DNA of 64,000 nucleotides from JAJECS01 sp965219705 (GCA_965219705.1 OZ244789.1:2604001-2668000), one strand, 5' to 3'. Shown: positions 7,049-16,362, counted from the first letter of the stretch. Notes: generated by a model from the sequence alone, not told the origin. Numbers and translations are program-made.

Positions 7049-9748
7049 ATGGCACAGCTAGACACCCACCGCGATGGCGCCTTGAATCGCGGTCAGGGGG
7101 CTGACGCGGGCGAGACGAGGGACTGGCTAGAGTCGCTGAAAGACGTGCAGCGGCTCTCGGGCTCCGAGCGTGTTCGCGAGCTGCTTCGCGAGTTGCAGAT
7201 TCATGCCCAGCGGGCGGGCGGCGTGCTGCCGGTCACCGCGCGCACGCCGTATGTCAACTCCATCCCACCGGAGCGTCAGCCGGCGTATCCGGGGGACGAA
7301 GCGCTCGAGTGGCAGATCCGCAGCATCATTCGCTGGAACGCGATGGCCATGGTCGTCGCCGCGAATCGCGAGGCGGACGGTATTGGTGGGCACATCTCCA
7401 CCTACGCGTCGGCTGCGACCCTATATGAGGTTGGCTTCAGCCACTTCTTCCGCGGGCCGGACCACGCCGACGGGCCGGACATCATCTATTTCCAGGGCCA
7501 CTCGACGCCCGGCATCTACGCGCGCGCCTATGTCGAGGGCCGTCTAACCGATGCGCAGATTCACGACTTTCGGCGTGAGCTCGCGCCCAGCGGAGGGGTC
7601 TCGTCATACCCGCATCCGTGGCTCATGCCTGATTTTTGGCAATTCCCCACGGTGTCGATGGGACTGGGCCCGCTGATGTCGATCTACCAGGCGCGGTTCA
7701 CGCGCTATCTGGAAGACCGGGGACTGAAGAAGCCCACCGATCAGCGGGTGTGGGTGTTCGTGGGCGATGGTGAAGCCGACGCGCCGGAAACCACCGCGGC
7801 GATCTCCCTGGCGGGGCGCGAGCACCTGGACAACCTGACCTGGGTCGTCAACTGCAACCTGCAGCGCTTGGACGGCCCCGTTCGCGGCAACGGCAACATC
7901 GTGCAGGAGTTGGAAGGGCTATTTCGGGGCGCCGGCTGGAACGTGATCAAAGTGCTCTGGGGTCGTGACTGGGACAAGTTGTTCGCCAACGATCACGACG
8001 GGTTGCTCACGCGCCGCGCCGGGCAAGTCGTCGACGGTGAGTATCAGAAATACAGCGTGGCCGGCGGGGCGTACATCCGCAAGAACTTCTACGGGGTGGA
8101 CGACCGGCTGCTGGCCATGGTGGCGGATCGCAGTGACGACGAGCTGGTGCGCATGAATCTCGGGGGGCATGACGCGGGCAAGGTCTATGCGGCGTTCGAC
8201 GCCGCGGTGCGTCATCGGGGCGCCCCGACGGTGGTGCTGGCGCGCACGATCAAGGGCTACGGACTCGGCGAGGCCGGCGAAGGCCGCAACGTCACGCATC
8301 AACAGAAGCAGTTGAACGAGGACGAGCTGCTGCAGTTTCGCGATCGATTCAGAATCCCGATTTCAGATGAGGATGTCGGTCGTGCGCCGCTGTACCGGCC
8401 ACCGCCGGACTCCCCGGAAGTCCGCTATCTCGTCCGCCGCCGGCGCGAGCTTGGTGGATTCATGCCGACCCGCGTGTCGGGCAAGAGCCAGATCACGGCC
8501 CCGCCGGCCGATGTATTCGCCGAGTTCGAGAAGGGCAGCGACCGTCCGGCTTCGACGACCATGGCGTTCGTCCGCATGCTGGCCAAGCTGCTGCGCGACC
8601 CGACGCTGGGCCCGCGCGTCGTTCCAATCGTGCCCGACGAAGCCCGCACGTTCGGCATGGAGGCGCTGTTTCGCCAGATCGGCATCTACTCGCGCGTGGG
8701 ACAGCTCTACGACCCGGTCGATTCGGCGTCGCTTCTCTACTACAAGGAGGCCACCGACGGCCAGATTCTGGAGGAGGGGATCACCGAAGCGGGGGCGATG
8801 AGCTCTTTCATCGCTGCCGGCACGTCCCACGCGACCTACGGCCTCGCGACCCTGCCCTTCTTCATCCACTACTCCATGTTTGGCTTCCAGCGAATCGGCG
8901 ACTTGACCTATGCCGCAGGCGATGCGAGGACTCGCGGGTTTCTGCTTGGCGCCACCGCGGGCCGGACGACGCTGGCGGGCGAGGGGCTGCAGCATCAAGA
9001 TGGACACAGTCACCTGCTGATTTCGACCGTGCCGAATTGCCTGGCCTACGATCCCGCCTTTGCCTATGAGATTTCGGTGATCATTCGCGAGGGCATCCGC
9101 CGCATGCACGACCAAGACGAGGATGTGTTCTACTACCTGACCCTCGGCAATGAGGCGTATCCGCACCCGCGCCTGCCACCGGGCGATGAGGTTCGCGAGG
9201 GCATTCTCAAGGGCATGTACCTGCTTCGTCCCGCCGAGGCGGCGCCCGGCCAGCCGCGAGCCACGTTGCTTGGCAGCGGCGCCATTCTCAATGAAGTGGT
9301 CAAGGCGCAGGAGATGCTGGCCGCACGCTACGGCGTGGCGGCCGACGTGTGGTCGGTGACGAGCTACACGGAGCTTCGACGGGAGGCGCTGGACACGGAT
9401 CGGTGGAACATGCTGCATCCGGACCAGCCGCCGCGAAGGTCATACGTGGCGACGTGTTTGGCGGAGGCGCCGGAGGTGGTCGTGGCCGCTTCCGACTACA
9501 TGAAGGCGTTGCCGGACCTGATTGCCAAGTGGGTTCCGGGGCGGCTGGCGGCGCTCGGCACCGACGGATTCGGCCGCAGCGACACTCGCGAAGCCCTGCG
9601 CGATTTCTTCGAGGTCGATGCGCGGTTCGTGGCCCTGGCGACCCTGCACGCGCTCGCGGGGGAGGGCCAAGTTGACGCCGAGCTGGTCTCCGAGGCGATC
9701 GAAGATCTAAACATCGACGTCGAGAAACCGAATCCGCGGCTGAGCTGA
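7049..9748 (+). CDS. aceE: Pyruvate dehydrogenase E1 component, homodimeric type
   Basis: AceE decarboxylates pyruvate on thiamine diphosphate and transfers the acetyl unit to the lipoyl arm of AceF. The 899-residue length and the motifs GGHISTYASAATLYEVGF, FQGHSTPGIYARAY and the ThDP/Mg site GDGEADAPET...NCNLQRLDGPVRGN identify the single-chain, homodimeric E1 rather than an alpha/beta E1. Start is the ATG at 7049, with GAGGCGGAG just before it; the frame also opens at 7010 but without a better site. The 157-base gap after lipA contains an imperfect inverted repeat (about 6890-6903 with 6979-6993, centred on ACTGGCC) and could hold a promoter. aceF follows after 43 bases. Confidence 0.95.
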   Translation: MAQLDTHRDGALNRGQGADAGETRDWLESLKDVQRLSGSERVRELLRELQIHAQRAGGVLPVTARTPYVNSIPPERQPAYPGDEALEWQIRSIIRWNAMAMVVAANREADGIGGHISTYASAATLYEVGFSHFFRGPDHADGPDIIYFQGHSTPGIYARAYVEGRLTDAQIHDFRRELAPSGGVSSYPHPWLMPDFWQFPTVSMGLGPLMSIYQARFTRYLEDRGLKKPTDQRVWVFVGDGEADAPETTAAISLAGREHLDNLTWVVNCNLQRLDGPVRGNGNIVQELEGLFRGAGWNVIKVLWGRDWDKLFANDHDGLLTRRAGQVVDGEYQKYSVAGGAYIRKNFYGVDDRLLAMVADRSDDELVRMNLGGHDAGKVYAAFDAAVRHRGAPTVVLARTIKGYGLGEAGEGRNVTHQQKQLNEDELLQFRDRFRIPISDEDVGRAPLYRPPPDSPEVRYLVRRRRELGGFMPTRVSGKSQITAPPADVFAEFEKGSDRPASTTMAFVRMLAKLLRDPTLGPRVVPIVPDEARTFGMEALFRQIGIYSRVGQLYDPVDSASLLYYKEATDGQILEEGITEAGAMSSFIAAGTSHATYGLATLPFFIHYSMFGFQRIGDLTYAAGDARTRGFLLGATAGRTTLAGEGLQHQDGHSHLLISTVPNCLAYDPAFAYEISVIIREGIRRMHDQDEDVFYYLTLGNEAYPHPRLPPGDEVREGILKGMYLLRPAEAAPGQPRATLLGSGAILNEVVKAQEMLAARYGVAADVWSVTSYTELRREALDTDRWNMLHPDQPPRRSYVATCLAEAPEVVVAASDYMKALPDLIAKWVPGRLAALGTDGFGRSDTREALRDFFEVDARFVALATLHALAGEGQVDAELVSEAIEDLNIDVEKPNPRLS

Positions 9749-9791
9749 TGCGAGCCGCAGACTCCGGCGCGACCCGCGGGCAACGACGGCC

Positions 9792-11078
9792 ATGAGCGTC
9801 GAGGTGCGCTTGCCGGACCTTGGTGAAGGGATCGAGGCGGTCGACGTGCTCACCGTGCTGGTGACCGTCGGCCAGGTTGTGGCCACCGACGATTCCTTGA
9901 TTGAGATTGAAAGCGAGAAGGCGACGCTGGACGTGCCGGCCGACTCCGGTGGCACCGTGACGGCGATACACGTCAAGGCCGGTGACGCGATTGCGGTGGG
10001 CCAGCCGCTGCTCACGCTCGACCCCGTTGCGGACGGGCCGTCGCCGACAGCCGCGCCCGCGAAGACCCCGGTGCATGTCGATGACGCGATGACGCCGCCC
10101 GCGCAGCGGCCGCAGACCGCTGACGCTCCTGCCCCGCAACCTGAGTTCGCCGAACCCGGGACGGCAGCCGATGCGGCAGCCGGCGAGGGTCCGCCGGTCG
10201 CCGCCGCGCCCTCGGTGCGCACCTTCGCGCGTGAGATCGGCGTGGACGTACGCCGGGTCGGGGGATCCGGCCCGACCGGACGGATATCCGTCGATGACGT
10301 GAAGGCGCATGCTCGCCGACGCGGCCCGGCGGCGACAGCGGACGTGGCGATGCCGCTGCCGGACTTTGCGCAGTGGGGCCCGATCGAGCGCATCCGCATG
10401 AGCCGCTTGCGGCGAACGCTGGCCGAGAATCTGGCTCGCTCATGGGCCACGGTTCCCCACGTGACGCTCTTCCACGAAGCCGACGTGACCGATGTCGAGG
10501 CCGTGCGAGCTCAGTACAAGGAATCGGCCGAGGCCAAAGGCGCCAAGCTCACGCTCACGGCGTTCTTGCTGCCGGTGGTAGCCGCCGCGCTCAAGGCCCA
10601 TCCCAAGCTCAACGCCAGCCTGGATCTCGCCGCCGGCGAGATCGTGCAGAAGCGCTACTACCACCTGGGTGTGGCCGCCGATACGGAGCGCGGGCTGTTG
10701 GTGCCGGTGATCCGCGACGTGGACACGAAGGGTGTGATCGAGCTCGCGACTGAGCTGACCGGCATGGCGGAGCGCGCGCGCGACGGCAAGCTGTCACTCG
10801 ACGAGATGCAGGGCGCGACGTTCACCGTCAGCAACCTCGGTGGGCTGGGAACGGGGTTCTTTACCCCAATCGTGAATCCGCCGGAGGTCGGCATCTTGGG
10901 GGTAGGCCGCGCGGCGCCGCGCTCAACGCTCTACAACGAGGTCATGCAAACGCGGCTGATGCTGCCGCTCTCGCTGTCGTTCGATCATCGGGCGCTTGAC
11001 GGCGCCGACGGTGCACGCTTCCTGTCCTGGATCGTCGATGCGCTCCAGCGGCCGATGATGCTGGCCATGGAGTCCTAG
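9792..11078 (+). CDS. aceF: Dihydrolipoyl acetyltransferase E2 of pyruvate dehydrogenase
   Basis: AceF forms the core of the pyruvate dehydrogenase complex and passes acetyl groups from lipoate to CoA. Domains in order: one lipoyl domain (1-80) with the lipoylated Lys43 in IESEKATLDVPA; a Pro/Ala/Thr-rich linker (about 80-135); a peripheral-subunit-binding domain (about 140-175, SVRTFAREIGVDVRRVGGSG); and the catalytic domain ending with FDHRALDGADG (His399, Asp403). Only one lipoyl domain is present, against three in E. coli. It lies between aceE (43 bases upstream) and lpd (6 bases downstream). It could in principle belong to another 2-oxo acid complex, but the homodimeric E1 neighbour points to pyruvate. 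Confidence 0.94.
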   Translation: MSVEVRLPDLGEGIEAVDVLTVLVTVGQVVATDDSLIEIESEKATLDVPADSGGTVTAIHVKAGDAIAVGQPLLTLDPVADGPSPTAAPAKTPVHVDDAMTPPAQRPQTADAPAPQPEFAEPGTAADAAAGEGPPVAAAPSVRTFAREIGVDVRRVGGSGPTGRISVDDVKAHARRRGPAATADVAMPLPDFAQWGPIERIRMSRLRRTLAENLARSWATVPHVTLFHEADVTDVEAVRAQYKESAEAKGAKLTLTAFLLPVVAAALKAHPKLNASLDLAAGEIVQKRYYHLGVAADTERGLLVPVIRDVDTKGVIELATELTGMAERARDGKLSLDEMQGATFTVSNLGGLGTGFFTPIVNPPEVGILGVGRAAPRSTLYNEVMQTRLMLPLSLSFDHRALDGADGARFLSWIVDALQRPMMLAMES

Positions 11079-11084
11079 GGCGCC

Positions 11085-12514
11085 GTGATCGATTCCGACG
11101 GTCGTCGGCACGTCGCCGTGATCGGGGCCGGACCCGGCGGGTATCCGGCGGCGTTTCGCGCGGCCAAGTTGGGCTGCGGCGTGACGCTGATCGACCCGGA
11201 GGCCCGACCCGGCGGCGTATGCCTCTATCGCGGCTGCATCCCATCCAAGGCGTTGCTGCACGCGGCGGAGGTGATGCGCGCGGCCGACGAGGCGACCGTC
11301 ATGGGCCTGGACTTCGCCGCGCCGCGCGTTGACCTGGACCGCCTGCGTGCGTGGAAAGACGACGTAGTGGCCCGGCAGACACGCGGTCTCGCAAGCCTCA
11401 CTCGGGCGCGTCGAGTGACGTATGTACAGGGTCGAGCGCGGTTCCTTGACGCCACCTCACTCGAGGTGACGGGCGAGCAGCCGCAGATCGTCGCGTTCGA
11501 CGCGGCCATCATCGCCACGGGATCGTCGCCGTCGGCGCCCGAGAGCCTCAGCGGCGACTCGCCGCGCATCATGGACTCGACCGCGGCGCTCGAAATCGAC
11601 GAGGTGCCGGCCACGCTGCTGGTGATTGGCGGCGGCTACATCGGCCTCGAGTTGGGCTCGGTCTACTCGGCGCTCGGGTCTCGAGTGACGCTCGTCGAGA
11701 TGACGCCCGGTCTATTGCCGGGAGTCGACCGGGAACTGGTAAAGCCGCTGGCGACGCGCCTGGAGGCCGAACTTCACGAGATCCTGCTGGATACACGGGT
11801 CGTTGCCCTGCGACCAACTGCGGATGGGGCGACGGTCGAGCTCAGCGGGCCAAGCGTCAAGCAGCCGCGGCGTGCTTCGATCGCGTGCTGGTGGCGGTTG
11901 GACGCGCGCCGAACAGCGGCGATTTGGGGATCGAGCGCACGGCCGTCGAGGTTGATGCGAAGGGGTTCATCCGGACCGACGAGCAGCAGCGGACGGCGGA
12001 GCCGACGATCTACGCGGTTGGCGACGTTGCGGGCGAGCCGATGCTGGCGCACAAGGCGACGCACGAGGGGCACGTGGCCGCCGAGGCCATTGCGGGACAG
12101 CCGTCGGCCTTCGACGCGCAGGCAATCCCGGCCGTGGTATTCACCGATCCCGAAATTGCCTGGTGCGGCTTCACGGAAGCGGAGGCCATCGCGCGCGGCC
12201 TGGAGGTCGAGGTCAGCCGCTTTCCTTGGATGGCCTCGGCGCGGGCGGCCATGCTCGGGAGCGCCGACGGGCTGACCCAGCTCATCGTCGAGCCGCGCAC
12301 GGGACGGGTGCTGGGCGCCGGCATCGTTGGACCCGGCGCCGGCGAATTGATCGGTGAGTGCGTGCATGCCATCGAGATGGGCGCGACGGTAGGCGACTTG
12401 GCACTGAGCATCCATACGCACCCGACACTCTCCGAGACCATCATGGAAGCCGCGGCGCTCGTCGGCGACGACAGCCCGCACTTGATGGCGCGGCGACGCC
12501 GGACGGTTCCTTAG
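11085..12514 (+). pseudogene. lpd: Dihydrolipoyl dehydrogenase E3, interrupted by an apparent frameshift
   Basis: E3 reoxidises dihydrolipoamide with FAD and NAD+. The first frame (GTG 11085) encodes the FAD site GAGPGGYPAAFRAAKLG, the redox disulfide CLYRGC (Cys46, Cys51) and the NAD-binding GGGYIGLELGSVYSALG, and loses homology after about 11850. The remaining half (VLVAVGRAPNSGDLG, the FAD-binding YAVGDVAG, and the catalytic HTHPTLSETIMEAA) continues in another frame to 12514. Joining them needs one added base near the GGG run at 11847-11849, giving ...ELSGGAKRQAAACFDRV. Everything else looks intact and conserved, so this could be a sequencing or assembly error as easily as a real mutation. 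Without E3 the adjacent PDH genes would need another E3 elsewhere. Confidence 0.88.
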
Positions 12515-12617
12515 GCTCTCCCGATCACGAGCTGCGGTGGCCCGCCACGGCAGCGGCTGGTCGTACGCATGCGCGCGAAGAGCGGCACGGTGCGCACCCG
12601 ATTTGCCCGCGCCTGGA

Positions 12618-13514
12618 CTACACGGCGGGGCTTGCCAGCTCTCCGATCTTAGCCAGGTAGGCGCGGACGGCTGCCTGCCAGCTTCGCAGCGGACGCCCGC
12701 GCGCGGCGACCATGCGCTCCGTGGCCAGCACCGAGTAGGGCGGGCGTTTGGCTGGCGTTGGAAAACCAGCCGTCGTGATTGGTGTCAGCGAAGGCTCGAG
12801 ACCTGCGGCGGCGAAGATTTCTCTCGCGAAATCGAACCAGGTGCAAGCCCCGGCGTTGACCACGTGATAGGTGCCGTGGGCGTCGGCGTGCAGCAGATCG
12901 ACGATGGCCTCGGCCACGTCCAGCGCGTATGACGGGGTGCAGTGCTGGTCGTGGACGACGCGTAGGTCGCGGCCCTCCCGGGCGAGCCGCAGCATCGTGC
13001 GGACGAAATTTCCGCCCTTGGCCGCCGAGCCGCGCGAGCCGTAGAGGCCGCAGGTGCGCACGATCAGGTGCCGGGCGGCCGTGCCGCGAGCCAGGTGCTC
13101 GCCGGCGAGCTTGGACGCGCCGTAGACGCTGAGTGGCGCCGGCAGGGCGTCCTCTGAAAGCGGCTCTCGCGCCGGCTGGCCGCCGAAGACGTAGTCGGTG
13201 CTCACGTGGACCAGCGTCACGTCGGCCGCGGCGCACGCTCGGGCCAGGGTCAGGGGGCCCTCGGCGTTGACGCGGAACGCGCGGGCGACGTCCGTCTCAC
13301 ACATGTCAACGTGGGTGAATGCGGCGGTGTTAATGACCGCGTCAGGGGCATGCGCCTTGATCGCGCGGTCCACCGCCTCGGCTTCCGCGATGTCGAGTTG
13401 CGCATGCGTCAGCGCGATTGTGGCGTCAGCCGGCAGCAGCCGCGCCAAATAGCTCGCCAACTGCCCGCCGCCGCCCGTGAGCAAAATTCGCGTGGCGTCT
13501 GGGACGCCGCTCAT
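12618..13514 (-). CDS. rfbD: dTDP-4-dehydrorhamnose reductase (RmlD/RfbD family)
   Basis: The protein is an extended short-chain dehydrogenase: glycine motif TGGGGQLASYL at the N-terminus for NAD(P), HVSTDYVFGG, the catalytic YGASKLAGE (YxxxK), and RTCGLYGSRGS, the usual RmlD pattern. RmlD reduces dTDP-4-dehydro-L-rhamnose to dTDP-L-rhamnose for surface polysaccharide. Start is uncertain: I give the ATG at 13514 (298 aa), and the frame also has an ATG at 13547. Neither has a strong ribosome binding site. No other rml gene is in the window, so it may act with genes elsewhere or be a relative such as a MAT2B-like protein. It converges on lpd with about 100 bases between, in which I see no clear terminator. 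Confidence 0.87.
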   Translation of the reverse strand: MSGVPDATRILLTGGGGQLASYLARLLPADATIALTHAQLDIAEAEAVDRAIKAHAPDAVINTAAFTHVDMCETDVARAFRVNAEGPLTLARACAAADVTLVHVSTDYVFGGQPAREPLSEDALPAPLSVYGASKLAGEHLARGTAARHLIVRTCGLYGSRGSAAKGGNFVRTMLRLAREGRDLRVVHDQHCTPSYALDVAEAIVDLLHADAHGTYHVVNAGACTWFDFAREIFAAAGLEPSLTPITTAGFPTPAKRPPYSVLATERMVAARGRPLRSWQAAVRAYLAKIGELASPAV

Positions 13515-13696
13515 CGAGCTGCCGCCCGGTTCGGCGGTGCCTGGCATGGGGGAGGAGTCACTGGGTTCGGTGGCTGGCAGCTTCGCGCCGATTCCCTCGC
13601 CCTGGATCAGACGCTTGCGCGATCCGGTCAGACCAAGGGTGCCTGGAACGACCCCTGCGCGATTTCAGGTCGGTTCGGGCCTGGATTCCCGCTTTC

Positions 13697-14646
13697 GGAG
13701 ACCTTTGCGTAAATCCGGGGGCGGAGCGGAGTATTGGGCGTCGCCAGGCGGATGATGGGGGAGAAGTCGTATGCACCGGGACATGGGCCGGCCGTCGCTC
13801 GCGGAAGCGGTGGTGTCGGAGACGCTGGGCCAGAACCAGCGGCTGGAGCGGATCGACGACGCGGTGGACTGGGAGCGGCTCGGGCAGGTCGTGGCCGGCG
13901 TGCATGCCGCCGCCCGCGGGCGGCCCAGCTATCCCCCGCTGCTGATGGTGAAGGTGCTGCTGCTCCAGCAGTGGTACACCCTCTCGGACCCCCAGCTGGA
14001 AGAGGCGCTCGGCGACCGACTCTCCTTTCGCCGCTTCGTGGGGCTGGGCCTGCAGGACGCCACGCCGGACCATTCGACCATCAGCCGCTTTCGGCAGGCG
14101 TTGGCGGGCGACGGGCTCAGCGCGCCGTTGTTTACGGAACTGGCGGCGCAACTGGACGCCCAGGGCCTGGTGCTGAAGCACGGCACGCTGCTGGATGCCA
14201 CGCTGGTGGCGGCGCAGGTGCGGCGGCCGCCGCTGGCGGCGGGGCGCGGGGCGCCGAGCACCACCGACCCGGAGGCGGCGTGGACCCAGCGGGGGCGGGG
14301 CACCCGCTCCCACTTCGGCTACAAGGTGCATCTGGGGGTGGACGCGGACACGGGCCTGGTGCGGCGGGCCGTGTTGACCCCCGCCAACGTTTACGAGCGC
14401 GAGGTGGCCGACGCCTTGGTGAGCGGGGATGAGCGGGCGGTGTACGGCGATCGGGCCTACGAGTCCAGGCGCCGCCGCCAGTGGCTGCGGGCCCAGGGGA
14501 TCAACGACCGGATCATGCACCGCTCCCACAAACATCAGCCGGCCCTTCCCTATTGGCAGCAGCAGCGCAACGCCCTCATCGCGCCGCGCCGGGCGTTGGT
14601 GGAGAAAGTCTTCGGCACCCTCAAGCGCAGCTATGGCTACCAGCGG
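13697..14646 (+). mobile_element. IS5-family element, truncated copy
   Basis: This 950-base segment starts with the terminal sequence GGAGACCTTTGCG and breaks off inside the transposase gene at CAGCGG. The same 950 bases, identical as far as I can compare, follow directly at 14647-15596, so the two copies form a direct tandem repeat. The right end of this copy is missing. The simplest explanation is insertion of a second copy into the first, followed by recombination between the two roughly 240-base tails; a simple tandem duplication or an assembly fault is also possible. Confidence 0.85.
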
Positions 14647-14895
14647 GGAGACCTTTGCGTAAATCCGGGGGCGGAGCGGAGTATTGGGCGTCGCCAGGCG
14701 GATGATGGGGGAGAAGTCGTATGCACCGGGACATGGGCCGGCCGTCGCTCGCGGAAGCGGTGGTGTCGGAGACGCTGGGCCAGAACCAGCGGCTGGAGCG
14801 GATCGACGACGCGGTGGACTGGGAGCGGCTCGGGCAGGTCGTGGCCGGCGTGCATGCCGCCGCCCGCGGGCGGCCCAGCTATCCCCCGCTGCTGA
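13771..14895 (+). pseudogene. IS5-family transposase, C-terminally truncated
   Basis: Residues 1-292 equal those of the intact transposase at 14721, including all three DDE residues. After YGYQR (about 14646) the frame enters the left end of the next IS copy and adds 82 unrelated residues to a stop at 14895. The last 33 native residues, which include the conserved RYRGVARNTVELW region, are lost. Whether the chimeric product is active is unknown; it could act as an inhibitor of the full-length enzyme, but nothing here shows that. Confidence 0.85.
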
Positions 14896-15838
14896 TGGTG
14901 AAGGTGCTGCTGCTCCAGCAGTGGTACACCCTCTCGGACCCCCAGCTGGAAGAGGCGCTCGGCGACCGACTCTCCTTTCGCCGCTTCGTGGGGCTGGGCC
15001 TGCAGGACGCCACGCCGGACCATTCGACCATCAGCCGCTTTCGGCAGGCGTTGGCGGGCGACGGGCTCAGCGCGCCGTTGTTTACGGAACTGGCGGCGCA
15101 ACTGGACGCCCAGGGCCTGGTGCTGAAGCACGGCACGCTGCTGGATGCCACGCTGGTGGCGGCGCAGGTGCGGCGGCCGCCGCTGGCGGCGGGGCGCGGG
15201 GCGCCGAGCACCACCGACCCGGAGGCGGCGTGGACCCAGCGGGGGCGGGGCACCCGCTCCCACTTCGGCTACAAGGTGCATCTGGGGGTGGACGCGGACA
15301 CGGGCCTGGTGCGGCGGGCCGTGTTGACCCCCGCCAACGTTTACGAGCGCGAGGTGGCCGACGCCTTGGTGAGCGGGGATGAGCGGGCGGTGTACGGCGA
15401 TCGGGCCTACGAGTCCAGGCGCCGCCGCCAGTGGCTGCGGGCCCAGGGGATCAACGACCGGATCATGCACCGCTCCCACAAACATCAGCCGGCCCTTCCC
15501 TATTGGCAGCAGCAGCGCAACGCCCTCATCGCGCCGCGCCGGGCGTTGGTGGAGAAAGTCTTCGGCACCCTCAAGCGCAGCTATGGCTACCAGCGGGTGC
15601 GCTACCGCGGCGTGGCGCGCAACACCGTGGAGTTGTGGTTCAAGCTCATGGCCTACAACCTGCGCAAAGCGGACACGTTGGCCTGGGCCGCGGGCTGACC
15701 GCGGGACCAGTGCGCCTCGCGCGGGGTCCCGCGGCCCGGGATCCCGTGCCGGCCCGCCCGACCCGACGCCGCGCCGGCCTCCAGGCGGTGCCGATGCCCC
15801 TCCCCACGCGCTCCATCCCCAATTATTCAAAGGTCTCC
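14647..15838 (+). mobile_element. IS5-family insertion sequence, complete copy
   Basis: The element is 1,192 bases from the left end GGAGACCTTTGCG to the right end AAAGGTCTCC (15829-15838). The ends are imperfect inverted repeats: the outer ten bases match exactly and similarity continues with interruptions for about 30 bases. It carries one transposase. To its right is TTTC, which is also found left of the truncated copy at 13693-13696, consistent with a 4-base target duplication, the size reported for the IS5 group. That duplication brackets the pair rather than this copy alone. Confidence 0.88.
14721..15698 (+). CDS. IS5-family transposase, full length
   Basis: The 325-residue DDE transposase has an N-terminal DUF772-like domain (LLMVKVLLLQQWYTLSDPQLEEAL, then DATPDHSTISRFR) and a DDE nuclease with Asp142 (LLDATLVAAQV), Asp227 (VYGDRAYES) and Glu278 (ALVEKVFGTLKRSYGY), the last within the Y(2)R(3)E(6)K-like context of the IS4/IS5 superfamily. 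It catalyses cut-and-paste movement of the element and, given the similar ends, possibly of the MITE copies. GGGGGAGAAG lies just before the ATG. Large minus-strand open frames across this gene are shadows of its high GC content. Confidence 0.93.
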   Translation: MHRDMGRPSLAEAVVSETLGQNQRLERIDDAVDWERLGQVVAGVHAAARGRPSYPPLLMVKVLLLQQWYTLSDPQLEEALGDRLSFRRFVGLGLQDATPDHSTISRFRQALAGDGLSAPLFTELAAQLDAQGLVLKHGTLLDATLVAAQVRRPPLAAGRGAPSTTDPEAAWTQRGRGTRSHFGYKVHLGVDADTGLVRRAVLTPANVYEREVADALVSGDERAVYGDRAYESRRRRQWLRAQGINDRIMHRSHKHQPALPYWQQQRNALIAPRRALVEKVFGTLKRSYGYQRVRYRGVARNTVELWFKLMAYNLRKADTLAWAAG

Positions 15839-15899
15839 TTTCGCGGGAATGACGAGGGCGGTTAGCGAAGGTCTTTGGATGGGAGAGCTTCCGTCTGAT

Positions 15900-15924
15900 C
15901 CCCTCTCCCTTGATGGGAGAGGGG
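15900..15924. repeat. Short palindrome, possible terminator hairpin
   Basis: CCCCTCTCCC (15900-15909) and GGGAGAGGGG (15915-15924) form a perfect 10-base stem around a TTGAT loop, followed by TAGGGTGAGGG. It lies just past the 3' end of the minus-strand DUF1761 gene (25 bases from its stop) and right of the IS/MITE complex. There is no T-tract on either strand, so it is not a typical intrinsic terminator, but it could still protect or end the transcript. Very similar CCTCTCCC/GGGAGAGG palindromes are widespread intergenic repeats in bacteria. Confidence 0.6.
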
Positions 15925-15948
15925 TAGGGTGAGGGTGTCGCTGGCCGC

Positions 15949-16362
15949 CTAGCTCCAGACGCTCAGGATGCCCGCCATGAGCGGGATGGTCACTGCGTTG
16001 TAGCCCACGTTGATCAGGTAGAGGTTCCGGGGCCGGTTCTCGTAGACGTAGGACGATGCGAAGGCGGTGGCCACCAGCCCAACCGCTCCCCAGATTCCGA
16101 TCACGAAGCCCTCGCCAAAGCCTTCGGCCCCGGTGAGGGCCACGATCTGTGCCAGGAGATAGGCGGTCACCAACGCGCCGACGATGCTCACGGTCAGCGC
16201 CCGCACCATGTTCCCCTCAGCTTGGATTTGCTCAGGACTCTTGCCGATGAGGCGTGCCCACGCTGTGCCGAATACGCGCAACGAGTACCAGGTAAAACCC
16301 ACGGCCATTGGCACGAGCGCCGCCACGATCATGGCCGCGTAGTTGATCTCAGCCGTCCACAT
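15949..16362 (-). CDS. DUF1761-family integral membrane protein
   Basis: The 137-residue protein has four predicted membrane segments (about 7-27, 56-78, 84-103, 112-132). Its MWTAEINYAAMIVAALVPMAVGFTWYS opening and the GKSPEQIQ loop match DUF1761 proteins, whose function is unknown. The ATG at 16362 is preceded by GGAGACC at good spacing; the frame opens farther upstream but that part overlaps the likely promoter. It stands alone between the IS region and the molybdoenzyme gene. Confidence 0.8.
   Translation of the reverse strand: MWTAEINYAAMIVAALVPMAVGFTWYSLRVFGTAWARLIGKSPEQIQAEGNMVRALTVSIVGALVTAYLLAQIVALTGAEGFGEGFVIGIWGAVGLVATAFASSYVYENRPRNLYLINVGYNAVTIPLMAGILSVWS

Larger units (their letters stand above)
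13607..15876. mobile_element. MITE-like element (copy 1), interrupted by the IS insertion
   Basis: The left part (13607-13696) and the right part (15843-15876) match the uninterrupted copy at 42566-42712. Both start with a similar end (copy 1 AGACGCTTGCGCGATCC, copy 2 AGACGTTTGCCTAACCC) followed by GGTCAG. In both, the distance from the left end to the hairpin TTCCCGC-TTTC-GCGGGAA is 79 bases. In copy 1 the IS sits in the TTTC loop of this hairpin, and TTTC is present on both sides (13693-13696 and 15839-15842). The right end AGCGAAGGTCTTT is the inverted counterpart of the left. Copy 1 lacks about 23 bases of the right arm that copy 2 has. It codes for nothing visible. Confidence 0.72.

Noticed and set aside
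13558..15830. Long minus-strand frames across both IS copies (325 and 397 residues)
   Set aside because: Both are antisense to the transposase and repeat because the IS repeats; composition is His/Arg/Gln-rich without motifs.
15900..15924. Intrinsic terminator
   Set aside because: The stem is strong but no run of T follows on either strand; kept only as a palindromic repeat.
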